Assembly (NCBI GenBank): GCA_023313575.1
Contig: JAJTTP010000008.1
Coordinates: forward strand, 992,001 to 1,056,000
Direction of reading: 5' to 3'
Length of the DNA stretch: 64,000 nt
Source: Eutypella sp. D-1
Lineage: Eukaryota; Ascomycota; Sordariomycetes; Xylariales; Diatrypaceae
Position numbers and translations under genes: made by a program. Below are positions 1 to 10,831 of the stretch, piece by piece (the stretch's first letter is position 1; the number at the start of each line of letters is the position of its first letter). Below the pieces are notes generated by a model, which saw only the letters and a list, made by a program, of their open reading frames with translations, was not told where the DNA came from and searched no databases.

Positions 1-674
1 CAAATTGTTGTAAAAGGGTCACAGTTTTATCCCCGAAGTGCTACGGCTTATCACGATATTGAAACGAGTAGATGATCTCCAGTTACGATGAGAAGATGGA
101 GAAGAAAGTCGTTCATGATTTCGACTAGTAAGAAGAGAAAAAAAAAAGCCCCGGCGCGAAGTTCAAAGAGCTAAACTGATACTTGCTGGCCAAACTGACT
201 GGCTTGAAGCCAAGAGAAAAAAAAAGAAGACTGTCAATAAAGGGGTTAGAGAGCTTTGAAAAAAAGGCGAAACTAAATACACGCAGCGAGTTTCTCGTCT
301 CCTTTTTCTCATCTCCTCTTCAGAAGCGAGCGATACTGGGTATCCATGTTTGGGTATCCGAAGCAAAACAAAACTAAGAAAACCGGAACAGGAAGGGAAG
401 AGAAAAAAAAAGGAAATTGCCCCAGCTAATCCGTTCTCAGTTTTACCCATCGGTCGGCCATACTATGTTTTTTATGGCCTGTTCAGTACGAGCATGGGTA
501 TCAAGTCATCCATCCCTCCCTCCATCTCATTACCGATCCATCCGTCATGTCATCATCCCCGGGGTATATGTTCCGTAGCAGCTCTTCCTGTCTCTCCCAT
601 CATTATTTCCCACTTCGAGCAGCAATTCCTCTTCATTATCGTACAGGGTTATGTGGCCGCGATCGACCAGTGTC
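1..674. other. intergenic, 3' side of the stomatin-like gene
   Basis: No gene is supported here. The stretch is rich in A- and T-runs. Open frames in it lack ATG starts or have no coding character. It probably contains the 3' untranslated region of the stomatin-like gene, which ends at 675. Confidence 0.5.
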
Positions 675-1748
675 TTAGATGTTCTCGATGATGTGGGATC
701 GGACGGCCTGGTCAAAGCCGGCGCTGCCACTACCCGTGTCATGGGCCTCGTCCTCGCCGTACTTGTTCTTGGCCGCGTCGGCGAGCTGTGCGTTGAAGCC
801 TGGGCCGCCGGGCATGGTCTGGTTGGCGGCGGGCAGGAAGATGACCTTGCTGTTGGCGGACTTGGCCATGGCCTGCATGGCCTCGAGGTAGCGGATCTGC
901 ATGGCGGGGGCGGAGGACAGGATGTCGGCGGCCTGGCGCATGAGCTTGGCGCTTTCAACCTCGGCCTTGGCCGCGATGATCTTGCTCTCGCCGATGCGCT
1001 TGCTCTGGGCGGCCATGGAGAGCGAGTTCTGGAGCTCCTGGCTGAAGACGATGTCCTTGATGAGCATGCTCTCGACCTGGACGCCCCACCCGGCGGCGAC
1101 GTCCTCGATGATCTCGCCGATGCTCTGCGCGATCTCCTCGCGGCGCTCGATCACGTCCTGGAGCACGCGGGCGCCGACGACGTGGCGCAGCGTCGTCTGG
1201 GTGCGCTCTATCAGCGCCGTCCGCACGTTGGAGATGCCGAAGGCGGCCTTGTGCGGCGACGTGATGTGGTAGTAGATGACGGAGGTCAGCTCGACGGTGA
1301 CGTTGTCCTTGGTCATACAGACCTGCCGGGGCACCTCGACAATCTGGATCTTGACGTCGACCTGGATGAGACGTTCACTGAGGGGGTTGATCTTGACGAG
1401 ACCCGGGTCGACGGCTCGGTAGAACTTGCCGAACTTGCTGACCAGGCCTACGTTACCCTGAGAAACCTGCTTGTAGGGGTTGGGGCAGATGATGCAGCAG
1501 GGGATGGCTCCGAGGGTACCGACGCAAGAGCCGATAGCATTGATCATGCTTCCGTACCAGCCCTTCGGGTTCGCGTCCGTACCGACGATAGACGCGTAGC
1601 TCTGCTGCAAGTCCTCCGGGCGAGGCGGCTCGACTATCATTTTTGGCTGAGCGCGGAAGCCTGACGGGTGGTTGTTTTCGCCATTAACCTGGTCGGGGGC
1701 CTTACCCTTGCTGGCAGCGCTGGCGTTGGTGGTGTCTGTCGAGTCCAT
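675..1748 (-). CDS. stomatin-like SPFH-domain membrane protein
   Basis: A single-exon gene for 357 residues. The start is the ATG at 1748; the frame is open further upstream but without another ATG. Residues 1-60 are polar and probably disordered. Residues 69-89 form a hydrophobic hairpin-like stretch with a Cys cluster (CCIIC), a likely monotopic membrane anchor and acylation site. An SPFH/Band 7 domain follows (about 95-270) with stomatin hallmarks such as DPGLVKINP and the GARVLQDVIERREEIA block. The helical tail after it, with AAKAEVESAKLMRQAADILS, is the oligomerisation region of stomatins. Proteins of this family form rings in lipid-raft-like membranes of the plasma membrane or organelles. 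The exact partner cannot be read from the sequence. Family assignment is firm; the cellular role is inferred. Confidence 0.93.
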   Translation of the reverse strand: MDSTDTTNASAASKGKAPDQVNGENNHPSGFRAQPKMIVEPPRPEDLQQSYASIVGTDANPKGWYGSMINAIGSCVGTLGAIPCCIICPNPYKQVSQGNVGLVSKFGKFYRAVDPGLVKINPLSERLIQVDVKIQIVEVPRQVCMTKDNVTVELTSVIYYHITSPHKAAFGISNVRTALIERTQTTLRHVVGARVLQDVIERREEIAQSIGEIIEDVAAGWGVQVESMLIKDIVFSQELQNSLSMAAQSKRIGESKIIAAKAEVESAKLMRQAADILSSAPAMQIRYLEAMQAMAKSANSKVIFLPAANQTMPGGPGFNAQLADAAKNKYGEDEAHDTGSGSAGFDQAVRSHIIENI

Positions 1749-4700
1749 TTTGTGTTGTTTGTGAAGCCTAGTTCCTTGAAGGACGGAAAATTGATGATGT
1801 ATCAATATAGAGAGTAATGCAGTTGATTGATTAATTGATGACTGATTAACGTATCTCCTAGTCCCTCACCAACTACTAAGTAATAAGATTATTCCCTGAG
1901 TGACTACTACACCAATGTGAACTTGTTCGTAGTTGTAAGTGGAAACTTATGTTGTAAAGGATTGGGGATGGGGTGATGCAAACTGGCAGTTACTGGCAGT
2001 TATAAGTATCAAATTTCACCCATGCGACGGGCCCTAGGGATCTGCAGGATCGGACCAGATCAGACAATCCCCAGGCACAGCCCCAGACTTGCTAGGAATT
2101 GTTCCAGATATCGATGACCTGATAGGGACTAGTTCAAGCTCAGAGACTTTAACAATTTGGTACTTATGTAGGTAAGGTACGATCCATATAAAATACTGTG
2201 TGCGCCTACCTGTTCAACTGTCTTGCCTGTCAACCTGTGAGCCCAAGAAGAGTCCTATGTACCTCTGTACACCCACTCAGTTAGCGATTGTGTATATTTG
2301 CAGAAATGCGGGGTTTCGCATGTTACCGTGACAAATAATGGAGATGATGGCTCGCTAATACTGGCTAGGCGGACTTATAGGTTGCCCAGGGTGAAGAGGT
2401 CTACTACAGGTGGCTTGGACCGCTTGGCTACTATGTAGTACCTAAGTAGTAGAAGCAACAGCGAATCGGGGCCGATGATAGCCCAAGTGAGTTACATCTG
2501 AATCCCATTTCGTAAGGTATCAAATATCTGCTGACATGTAATCAAAAAAGATGTGTTCTAAACTAGAAAACTTTCTCAAATCCCCGTGGCACAAACTGTA
2601 TATAAGCTTAGGGGCAATTATCAGGCCAGCCAGCCGACAGTGTGGAAGCTACGATATAATAAACCTACCAGCACACCGGCGAGCGCCGTCTGTATAGACT
2701 AGTTCCTTCTTGAGTAACCTTACAGACCTAAGTATATAAACGATCCTTTTAAGTGGGTACTTGAGAGTGCCCTCGCAGGCGACCCAGCGACTTGTGACGT
2801 TTTTTCCGTCAGCTGGTTCAGCCCAACTGCGGCGGAGCTCTCACCTTCAAACCTAGAATTGAAACTAGGCGATCGAAGGAATCTCACTACATTGCCCGGT
2901 CAACATTCTACGTCACATTTATCGTATTAGGCGTGTGCGCGTATTTGTCCAGATTTGCTCGGAATGTTCGTACGTAGTATTTATGTCGTACATACTGATT
3001 CTGTGAGCCGCCCGCCCTCCCCATCCACCCAATTCAGCGTCCCGATTCCCGTTGGGTTTGATCAATTGATCTTGCAATGCACGGTACTGAATCCTTTGGG
3101 ATGGCTTGGATATGCACTGGAAGACGACCTATTACCTGCGATGCCATTCACTTACTTAGGTAATATGTACCTAAATGCCGCATCAATCATAGGATATGAA
3201 GGATATGAGAGGCCAGGTCGCAGCATAGCCACGATGATTCCATATAGCCAAGATGCGTTCTCTTTCGGGCACGATACCGCAAGACGCCCGGTTTCTACTA
3301 CGCGGAAAGCGTGAGTGTGACATCGGGACTAGGGCGCATGCACCTACATGAGACCTCCCCGACTAATGGGAATTATCGGTTATAAAGCACCAGCTATTAT
3401 ATAGCCCCTGAGCTCTTTTGCCCTCATCATGAACAATGGCTGAATGGCTTGAATGGCTAGTCAATGCCAGATGGATCTTCTCAACTTCTCTCTTCCCGCT
3501 CCTACAACTGTCGACGTGAGATTTGATTGGCCAAGACTATTGTCGTCCGACAGTTATCCCCAGATCGGCAGTGGCTTCGCCGTCAGGTGATCCCCTAAAT
3601 CCCCTGGCATTAGGTCATAGGAAATCAAATCCGTCTACCTTTTGGCTTTCCTCTGCGATCTTTCGCTCCTGCTAGGTTCGGCCGGCCGGCTACCGGTGCC
3701 GTATGCAGGAGCTGGGCGCGACCTACTAGAACACTGCCGGATTTGGCAATCATGTACAGTCTCGGTCCTCGAAATTAGAATGACCATCCTTTCTAGTCGC
3801 TCTGATCCTAACTTCGTAATCATTTTGTCACTCACTTACCATGATGTCTAACTGATCGACCTCTCCACTGCCGGGTTATACTATGTACGATAATGGATAG
3901 GACTAGGAAAGTCACGGATCAGTACTGCATCCTATGACTCCTTGCCCCATACTCCCAAGGTCCACCGATACACATCCACTCACCACCGATGGTTCCCCTA
4001 GGTTCCTAGCTAAAACTCTAACTAAACAGCCTCACGCATCAGCGCTGCCACTCTGACACTTCAGCTCAGCCTTGCAAAACTAGCCCGCAAGCCTTTTCCA
4101 AGTTCTAATTTCTCATCGTCATCGTATACGCCGACAATTACACTCGTGGGGCTTTTTGCGCCAAAAACAGGAGAGGCGGCGCGCTTGGTTACTGTAATGC
4201 ACAATCTTATTACTTTTTTTTTTTTTGGCAAGGCAGACAATTCCCTGATGTGTAACGCCAATTCCCTAATAAGCACGGATTGCCTTTTAATAATTTACCC
4301 CTGAACCCTCTTATAGCTGTCGTGTTCTTTTGTCGAACGGAGAGCTTCCAACTCCCTAATGTCAGTAAAGTAATGTGAACCTCGTTTCATAGGTATACAC
4401 CCACGATATAAAAATGGCTATCCGCCTCACATCGTGTCTCTAGTAAACCAGCGCAGCTGTGCTTTGCTTCTCATTGCGTACTAATTCGCAGCCTTAGTAA
4501 TTGTATTAAGGGGTAGTTAAGGTGAACATTCCAAGCCATTGTATGGCCATATTGAACCACTCTAGATACACTACACCTACCATTGGCCAATCAGCATCGC
4601 GAAGGGCTCATATGTCAGTGTCGTCACTCCTACCCCATACACCAGATTTGGTCATTCCATGGATCTGATTGGCCAGCTATGCACTTCAACAACATGCCTA

Positions 4701-4944
4701 CATACCTATAGCTCAGATGTACATAAGGCACCTACATAGCTTCAAATGCCGCGTTGATCTAATAGCTTGACATAATGTAAATAGATGGATTATATAGTGA
4801 AATTTCGATGACGTTTCAAGTATTCGAACGGTGTGCTCAAGTGGCTGCAGAACCAGCCGGATTTTAGCTGCTACACGAACACCAGAGTGGCCTTGGTGGA
4901 AGAGAGGGGTATAGAGATACTAGGAATCGGGAGCTAGTATTGTC
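1749..4944. other. gene-free stretch, about 3.2 kb
   Basis: I see no supportable gene. Open frames are short, mostly lack ATG and have no recognisable motif. The sequence carries several copies of the short motif family TAGGTA/TACCTA, for example near 2165, 2435, 3160 and 4700. The part next to 1749 must hold the stomatin-like gene's promoter. Confidence 0.5.
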
Positions 4945-5805
4945 AGGTGAAAGCCGAGTTGGGCAACACGATAAAGCGTCGAAATGCCGTGAAGACGACC
5001 AATGTTCCCCTACAGAAGCTCGCCGTCATCGTGCAAATGGAGTGGAACCGAACGTACGCTATCGCCATCCGTATTCCAAAAGGATCTGTCGAGGGCTGTC
5101 TCCTTTATGACAACGCCGACCCGTATGTGTATGTCCGGCCGGTTGACTGAATGCGATGATCAAGATGACTACATGGTGGTCGGGGGCGGGGACCACAAGG
5201 CCGGTCGGTAATCTCCCGAGGGTCGGTCCAAAGACCTGGAGAAATGGACCCTAAGCGATTCACCCGAGCCGGCTCGTCGACTACTAGTGGAGCGGTCTAC
5301 ATGGCGTATATCGGCAAGAACTAGGGCAATACGTAGATTTACATTATCACTGGTGACTCGGGCAACCAGCTTACGCACGGTGTTCTGGCAGGCAAGTTGC
5401 TCGTGGACGAGATTGAGGGGAAGTCGAATGACTGGGCTAGCCTATACTCGCCGAAACGAATTGTCCGTACGTTTAAATCAGCCCCTGCGTCCATAGCGAA
5501 CGATCTTCAGGTCAACGCTCAGTATAAACGCCTGCTGAATCCGACACCACGGACATCGGGGACCTAGCACCCGGCTCCGGCGGCGTGCTGAACACAAAGA
5601 CTTCGGCGCCCGTAGCTGTCTCCAAGGACGAGGAGGGCGGGGTCGCCAAGATGAGCGCGCTCTGCCCCCCACTTGAAGGGTGTTGTCTGCTGAAACGGCG
5701 TCGAGAAATCATGGGACTGCCCTGTTCACGGCAGCAGGTTCGAGGGCGCCACGGGACTGTGCGTCTAGGGCCCCGAAAAGATGAACCTCGAGAGTGTGAA
5801 GTGAT
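4945..5805 (+). pseudogene. pseudogene: C-terminal part of a FAD-dependent oxidoreductase with a Rieske [2Fe-2S] domain
   Basis: Reading the three plus-strand frames in turn gives the C-terminal half of a DAO-type FAD oxidoreductase fused to a Rieske domain. Recognisable blocks are PLQKLAVIVQMEWNRTYAIA, ECDDQDDYMVVGGGDHKAG, YIITGDSGNQLTHGVLAGK, SPKRIVRTFKSAPA and, at about 5720-5750, the Rieske second half CPVHGSRF. The gene is dead: a frameshift near 5140, TAA at 5209, TAG at 5322 and 5334, a one-base loss near 5537, an extra base in the C-run near 5667 that breaks the first Rieske Cys/His pair, TGA at 5691 and TAG at 5766. Three of the stops look like CAG to TAG changes. The N-terminal FAD-binding half is not visible upstream. 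Confidence 0.85.
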
Positions 5806-6130
5806 TGGTTTCTAAGCGGGGCAGTCACCTTGAATTCTGAGACTCACAAGACCAGAATGATGTGTTCTTTGCAATTTGGTTCGATCTATCCATTAAGAAC
5901 ATTGCTGAACGATAGTACGACCGTGTACCTTTTCATCGGAGATAGGTCAATAGGCAGGCAGGCGGGTTCTTATGTGGTGAAATTCATCCTTGTAGCTATA
6001 ATAAGTATTTCTTTCTTCCCAGGTCATCGCCAATTCCACTGTGTGCTAATTCTTCGACGTGTGCTGTTCTCCTTGTTACCTCTGAAATTCCTCTGTAAAG
6101 GAGCCCCCCCCCCCCCATCTTTTCAACCTT
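5806..6130. other. short intergenic spacer
   Basis: Lies between the Rieske/FAD pseudogene and the 3' end of the small minus-strand gene. It contains a run of about 13 C near 6104. No gene seen. Confidence 0.5.
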
Positions 6131-6532
6131 TCATTCCGCCCTCCCGACATAAACATTGTAGAACGTTGCCTGCTCGTTCCCCAGCTGTACGGAATGGTCC
6201 AAGTCCGTGGCGAACCGCGTCGCCGCATCCCTGTCGCGGAACTCGAACACCATCTGCTTCGTCTTCGTGGACCTGCGGAAGAGTCGTAGGTTGAGGGGCA
6301 CGGGGACCCAGACCGACGTGGAATTGGGCTTTTTGTCCATCCAGGCGCTCTTGATCCTCTTGGTTAGCCACTCCGCGAAGTCGTGGGTCGAGCCCTCGAG
6401 GATCACGGCCAGCGGGTATGTGGAGAATTTCGCAGTGACGATGTCGCCTTCAGGCCGCGCTGGGCGCTCACTGGTCTTTTGGCCCTTTCGATTCGTATGG
6501 GCTTGCCCGGATTTCCCAGCGTTCCCAGTCAT
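6131..6532 (-). CDS. small hypothetical protein, 133 residues
   Basis: I do not recognise this protein. The start chosen is the ATG at 6532, in the context AAAAATGAC; the frame continues upstream without a convincing ATG. Residues 1-35 are basic and low in hydrophobics (MTGNAGKSGQAHTNRKGQK) and look disordered. Residues 36-133 look folded, with regular hydrophobic spacing and the aromatic/basic patches EWLTKRIKSAWMDKK and NLRLFRRSTKTKQMVFEF. There is no signal peptide or membrane segment. Codon use is GC-rich at third positions, unlike the flanking spacers, which supports coding. It could be a genuine lineage-specific protein or the last exon of a longer gene. Confidence 0.5.
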   Translation of the reverse strand: MTGNAGKSGQAHTNRKGQKTSERPARPEGDIVTAKFSTYPLAVILEGSTHDFAEWLTKRIKSAWMDKKPNSTSVWVPVPLNLRLFRRSTKTKQMVFEFRDRDAATRFATDLDHSVQLGNEQATFYNVYVGRAE

Positions 6533-7684
6533 TTTTTCGAGTGAGGGTCGGACGTATAATTCTTTTGTTTGGAACCAACAGTAACACTGGAATGTTGTGA
6601 GCGCAACGTACAGTCTTAGAGGAAGAAAATACGCATCACCATAAACTTTTAGGGAAGGTGTCTGAAGCCACGAATTCCTGGCATAGATTCCCATTGACAT
6701 TATTCGTCTTATATATCGCCGTAGAAAGTGAGCAGCTCCCAATCTTCAATCCTGCTGTGCAACCACCCCCAGCGTATCTTACACCAGTTATCATTCAGTC
6801 CCCGCAGCCACCCCCTCATTTTTGACTTCTCGTACGGACATACTGAGACGTACAAATTATCTGGAAAGCACCATGAACATTACGACTTAGCTTAGGGGGG
6901 CCGTATATCATGATGGTGGCGCAATGGGACGCTACATATGTAGGACTCATCCACGGGCCATGTACCCGACTGGCATGCTGGCGGAATAATCCCGCATGCA
7001 TGTTATTATGTATCGGATCCCGTTTCCAAGTTCTCTGGGTCGCACGCAGGAAGTTCTGTACCCCATAAGGATAGGCAGCAGTGCTGATAATATATCGGGG
7101 TGAGATGACGAGATATATATGGCTTAAAGGATTGATGTTCTCATAGGTGCCCAGAAATCCATGAGACTAGCCATACCTTAGAATCATCATCTATCAAGTT
7201 ATCCAGGGAAAGGATTATAGTAAATCATGGCAGAGAGACAAGACCTAAGAAGGAGAAAACGAGGAAACTAAAGCTAGCGGTGATAAAGTTGCAGCCTTGC
7301 TGTTTGACGTGGCCTTTCTCTCTCGTAGGTGGGAGCGGTGTGAATTGGCCGCATGATCTTGATGTAGTGGCCTGGCCAAGCCACCGAGCGGTATCGAAAG
7401 TAGGAGTACTTCAGGATCATTACCTAGACCACCTTACACTTTTCACTAAAGATACCACGTAGGTACATGATTCCCTCCCCGTATAAGCTGCAACCCTAAT
7501 ATCCTAAGGGTGCTTGAACAATATATCCGTAACCACACTGCGATCTATCAGGATGTGACCGGTACACCAACGGGATAGCCTGTAGAGCAAAGGCCTGCTT
7601 AGGTAGGACCAAAAAAAGGCATTCTTCGGCTATTTTACAGGCTAGAGATAACAATGTAGATTAGTGACTAGATAGTCCTTCGGA
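6533..7684. other. gene-free stretch, about 1.15 kb
   Basis: No gene seen. It should hold the promoter of the small minus-strand gene at 6131-6532 and the 3' region of the transcription-factor gene. Confidence 0.45.
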
Positions 7685-9427
7685 TTAATGTGCTCTGCCA
7701 TCATGTGCCACATCTATGAGTTGCCTCGCTGTATGACTAAAAGATTCCGCGTGCCAGTACCTGTCTGCCAATTCTTCAAGGACTGCTAGGCCGGCTACCA
7801 TATTCTCCCTGGCTCTCTTCTTTGAACTCTCTAGCACGGCTTGATCCGCGGCCCGCAATGCTGCAGCTAGCGATGTAGAAACCGCGTATGGGATGAATGG
7901 GAGCATGGAAAGATCTGGAATAGGGAGCGAGAGGATTGCCTGAGATGAATGTGCGTGTCTGCATTTGGCAAATCGGAGTTCGGGAGACGGAAATGGACGG
8001 CTCCTATCCGCATCGCGCTGGGAATCGGGAGTCCGCGCCGACCGGTATGACATGACACTCACGGTGTGGTACAGTAGCTCTAAGGTAGCCTGCAGCGGGA
8101 ACGGTAAGGACTCCAGCCCGCATTCCTTCGCTAGCTCTTCGAAGTCAAGCCATGATGCGTCCCAAACGTATTCTTCCACCTGCTGGCCAGGGAGCGGCTG
8201 AGCACGGTATAAGTTTAGAACGCGGCCGAGCATCTTGGACAGACGGAACAATGCCCGCAACCCGGAAGGCACAGACGACCACACCTCATCTTCGTCGGGC
8301 GGAAAATACATGTCGCCCTCACGAGCTACCGCTGGACGGCCGCTTATCATGGCGATGATTTTGTCCAGGGCGAAGATCGAACAGAGAAGTTCTAGACGCC
8401 TGGGCTCCGGCACTGCAGCCACACCTGACGACGGCTGGTGCAAGCCGACGGAATAGGCGTAGTGAACTGCCTGGCCACAGAGCCGGGCAACCTCATCGTC
8501 GCCGTCGCGCCCGTACGAATGGAATGTCATCAAGGCCAGGAGCTGCACAAGCTCCAGCCTGTCGTCCACGAGACCGATATCTAGGGCGATCTTCAGGCTA
8601 TCGAAGAGCCTGTCAGCGAAAGTCCGCGTCGTCTGAATTACAAAAGGCCCGCCCTCCTCGTCCCGTAAGTAGAGGTGTAGGCGAGCTGACGAGTTCTTGC
8701 ACGCAGCGAGACATATGCCCTTCCTTAATAGGACGGAGGTTGGATCATCGCGCCTCACTGGGCCCGAGAGCGTGGGTGTAGAAAAATCTACGATCGGGAG
8801 AATGGGGTGGATTTCCTGCCGGTAGACGTGCATAAGGGCGTCCAGATTTTCCTGGGGCGGGAGGGGCTCGAGACACTCTGCTTCTAGGTAGGGCAATACA
8901 GCTCGGACGACCATCGGGAGATAATCCGGTGCGAGCCCTGGCCGTCGCTCCGAGGGTGGCGCCTTGATGTCTTGAAGGGAGGGGCGCAGGCGGCGTGCAT
9001 AAGGGAGCCCCTCGGCATTCGCTCCAGATTCAAGATTCTCGCCCATGACTTGTGCGCCCGAGGTAGAGAGAAGAAGTGAGCGCGCTGACGAAGGGCCTGC
9101 GAAAGGGATGGGGAGATCTGCCGCGGACCGCGAATGGAACGAGGTCTGTTGACTCGGTTCCAGATGTGAACCCCTGACTTGAGGTCCTCCGCGGCTCAAA
9201 GGGTCGAGGACCCCATCTCTGAGATTTAGCGCGGATGTCTCGGCCTGCGAAGATCGACTCCCGTCCGCTGATAAAAGGGCGGAAGTGTGATTAATTTGCT
9301 CGGAGTCTAGGACATGGCGGCATGCGCGCTTCGACCTCCTGCATTTCGAACAGGCCCTCTTGACCTGCCTACGCTTCGTGCCATCGCCAGTGCCATCTCG
9401 ATCGCGGGAGAACCTGATTCGTTTCAT
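7685..9427 (-). CDS. fungal-specific transcription factor with an incomplete Zn2Cys6 cluster
   Basis: A single-exon gene for 580 residues starting at the ATG at 9427. Close to the N-terminus a basic arm (KRRQVKR) leads into CSKCRRSKRAC, which is the first half of a Zn2Cys6 binuclear cluster (C-x2-C-x6-C). The second three cysteines are missing: no Cys occurs in the next hundred or so residues. An intron that would restore them is not evident. The remainder is a typical fungal-specific middle homology region, with the block AVHYAYSVGLHQPSSG followed by RRLELLCSIFALDKIIAMISGRP cut across its usual boundaries, and a helical C-terminal part. It is divergently transcribed from the sugar epimerase at 9938, so control of that gene is a reasonable guess. 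DNA binding through a half cluster is doubtful and is discussed in the findings. Confidence 0.88.
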   Translation of the reverse strand: MKRIRFSRDRDGTGDGTKRRQVKRACSKCRRSKRACRHVLDSEQINHTSALLSADGSRSSQAETSALNLRDGVLDPLSRGGPQVRGSHLEPSQQTSFHSRSAADLPIPFAGPSSARSLLLSTSGAQVMGENLESGANAEGLPYARRLRPSLQDIKAPPSERRPGLAPDYLPMVVRAVLPYLEAECLEPLPPQENLDALMHVYRQEIHPILPIVDFSTPTLSGPVRRDDPTSVLLRKGICLAACKNSSARLHLYLRDEEGGPFVIQTTRTFADRLFDSLKIALDIGLVDDRLELVQLLALMTFHSYGRDGDDEVARLCGQAVHYAYSVGLHQPSSGVAAVPEPRRLELLCSIFALDKIIAMISGRPAVAREGDMYFPPDEDEVWSSVPSGLRALFRLSKMLGRVLNLYRAQPLPGQQVEEYVWDASWLDFEELAKECGLESLPFPLQATLELLYHTVSVMSYRSARTPDSQRDADRSRPFPSPELRFAKCRHAHSSQAILSLPIPDLSMLPFIPYAVSTSLAAALRAADQAVLESSKKRARENMVAGLAVLEELADRYWHAESFSHTARQLIDVAHDGRAH

Positions 9428-9937
9428 GGCACCCAACTTGTACAGGACTATCGCATAAGTCTGCGGAAGACAGAGCCTCAGGTAGTTAGCAACACGACGA
9501 GGGTAGAAATGGGAAGGTCCGCAGCAAGGATGCCGGGGTGGGGATGAAGTTTTAGTGAATTAGGCAAGTCCGGCAGCTCAGTATTATGTTATATTTTACA
9601 CCTCTTGGCATGTCCAGTTTGTTTGTATTTTTGTCTTGTCTTGTAAGTAGGTAAGCTCGTCCTATGGATCTACCGCTGGCCATTCGTCGCATACAGCCTA
9701 ATTGAAACGTATCATAGTGCATTTGGGTGCATTGAGGAACGTGCGTACTCAGTAGTCCGATCTCGTGTATAAAAGGGGTGTGATGTATCAATCATTTTTG
9801 CTGCAGCTGTGTTTTACTTGAACTATATTCCAACCAGTGCCCCCTTCAGTATCACGTCTCATAAACCCCTTGCAATATCCAGTGCCTCACCCATCGAAAA
9901 TTATACATCGTAGTCGGCAACTTACCACACGATCAAC
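9428..9937. promoter_or_regulatory. shared divergent promoter region of the transcription factor and the sugar epimerase
   Basis: These 510 bp separate two divergent start codons (9427 minus, 9938 plus), so both promoters must lie here. A clear TATA box sits on the epimerase side. I could not identify a symmetric CGG-N-CCG operator by eye. Confidence 0.6.
9768..9775 (+). promoter_or_regulatory. TATA box of the epimerase gene
   Basis: TATAAAAG lies 163 bp upstream of the epimerase ATG. This would leave a leader of roughly 130 bp, a normal length for a fungal gene. Confidence 0.6.
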
Positions 9938-10831
9938 ATGATCCTCTCAACGCACACTTGGATGCGCCCTGAGCCTCTTGAGAAGACGCTTGAGCGAGCA
10001 TCGTCGCTCGGGTACAGATCAATCGAACTAGCTGGCGAGCCTGACAGATACAGTGTGGTGGAAACCAAAGAACTCCTGGGAAAATACGGGCTGAGCTGTT
10101 GGGGCACCGTGACTTTGATGTACGGCAACCGGGACCTAGTCGCTACAGAGCGAGCGTATCGGGAGGAGACCATTCAGTATATCAAGAAAACCATCGATCT
10201 AGCCCAAGGCCTGGGGGGGCAGATTGTAACAGTGGTCCCTAGCACGGTCGGAAAACTACAGCCCGGTGCCAGCCCACGACAGGAGTGGGCGTGGCTGCTG
10301 CAAGGGATGAGAGAGGTGGCGCTATACGCGCAAAGTAAGGGGATAAGGATCGCGGTGGAGCCCCTGAACCGCTTCGAGACGTACCTGATCACGAATACAT
10401 CCCAGGCGCTGCGGCTCATCGAGGAGTTAGGCATGTCGAATGTCGGCGTGGCGTTCGACACCTTCCATGCCTCCATCGAAGAACCCGATGTGGTCGGCGC
10501 GATCCACCGCTACGGTGCAAGGATCTTCGACGTCCACCTTGGTGAGAATAACCGCCTCTCACCCGGAGACGGGAGTCTTAACTGGCCGCACATCGTCCAG
10601 GCCTTGCACGATGTGGGATACAACGGTCATCTGGCTCACGAGTCTATGCCGCCCATCGACCGGAGCTCGCACGGTGATTTCGGCGCTAAACAGTTGGAGA
10701 CCGAGCCGTGGGACGTGGATGAGGGAACTCTACAATTCTTGAAAGACCATGCCAGCGGTGTCCTGAGGGACGATTATTATACTGGACTCTTGAAGCAGAC
10801 CGCCGAAACCATTTTGCCTTTGATTCAGTAA
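9938..10831 (+). CDS. sugar epimerase/isomerase of the D-tagatose 3-epimerase type (xylose isomerase-like TIM barrel)
   Basis: A single-exon gene for 297 residues with the fold pattern of the AP endonuclease family 2/xylose isomerase-like barrel. The four metal ligands of D-tagatose/D-psicose 3-epimerases are present with the family's spacing: Glu141 (VEPLNRFET), Asp174 (VAFDTFH), His200 (FDVHLGEN) and Glu235 (AHESM). The gaps of 33, 26 and 35 residues match those in D-tagatose 3-epimerase. It should therefore interconvert ketohexoses or related ketoses at C3 with Mn2+ or Co2+, in the cytosol. There is no signal peptide. The substrate cannot be read from the sequence; related fungal enzymes can act on other 2-keto sugars or hydroxypyruvate-like substrates. 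The divergent regulator at 7685-9427 suggests sugar-responsive control. Confidence 0.88.
   Translation: MILSTHTWMRPEPLEKTLERASSLGYRSIELAGEPDRYSVVETKELLGKYGLSCWGTVTLMYGNRDLVATERAYREETIQYIKKTIDLAQGLGGQIVTVVPSTVGKLQPGASPRQEWAWLLQGMREVALYAQSKGIRIAVEPLNRFETYLITNTSQALRLIEELGMSNVGVAFDTFHASIEEPDVVGAIHRYGARIFDVHLGENNRLSPGDGSLNWPHIVQALHDVGYNGHLAHESMPPIDRSSHGDFGAKQLETEPWDVDEGTLQFLKDHASGVLRDDYYTGLLKQTAETILPLIQ

Noticed and set aside
651..1664. 337-codon open frame on the plus strand
   Set aside because: It is antisense to the stomatin-like gene, starts at a non-ATG codon and consists of low-complexity Asp/Leu/Gly sequence, as expected for the shadow of GC-rich coding DNA.
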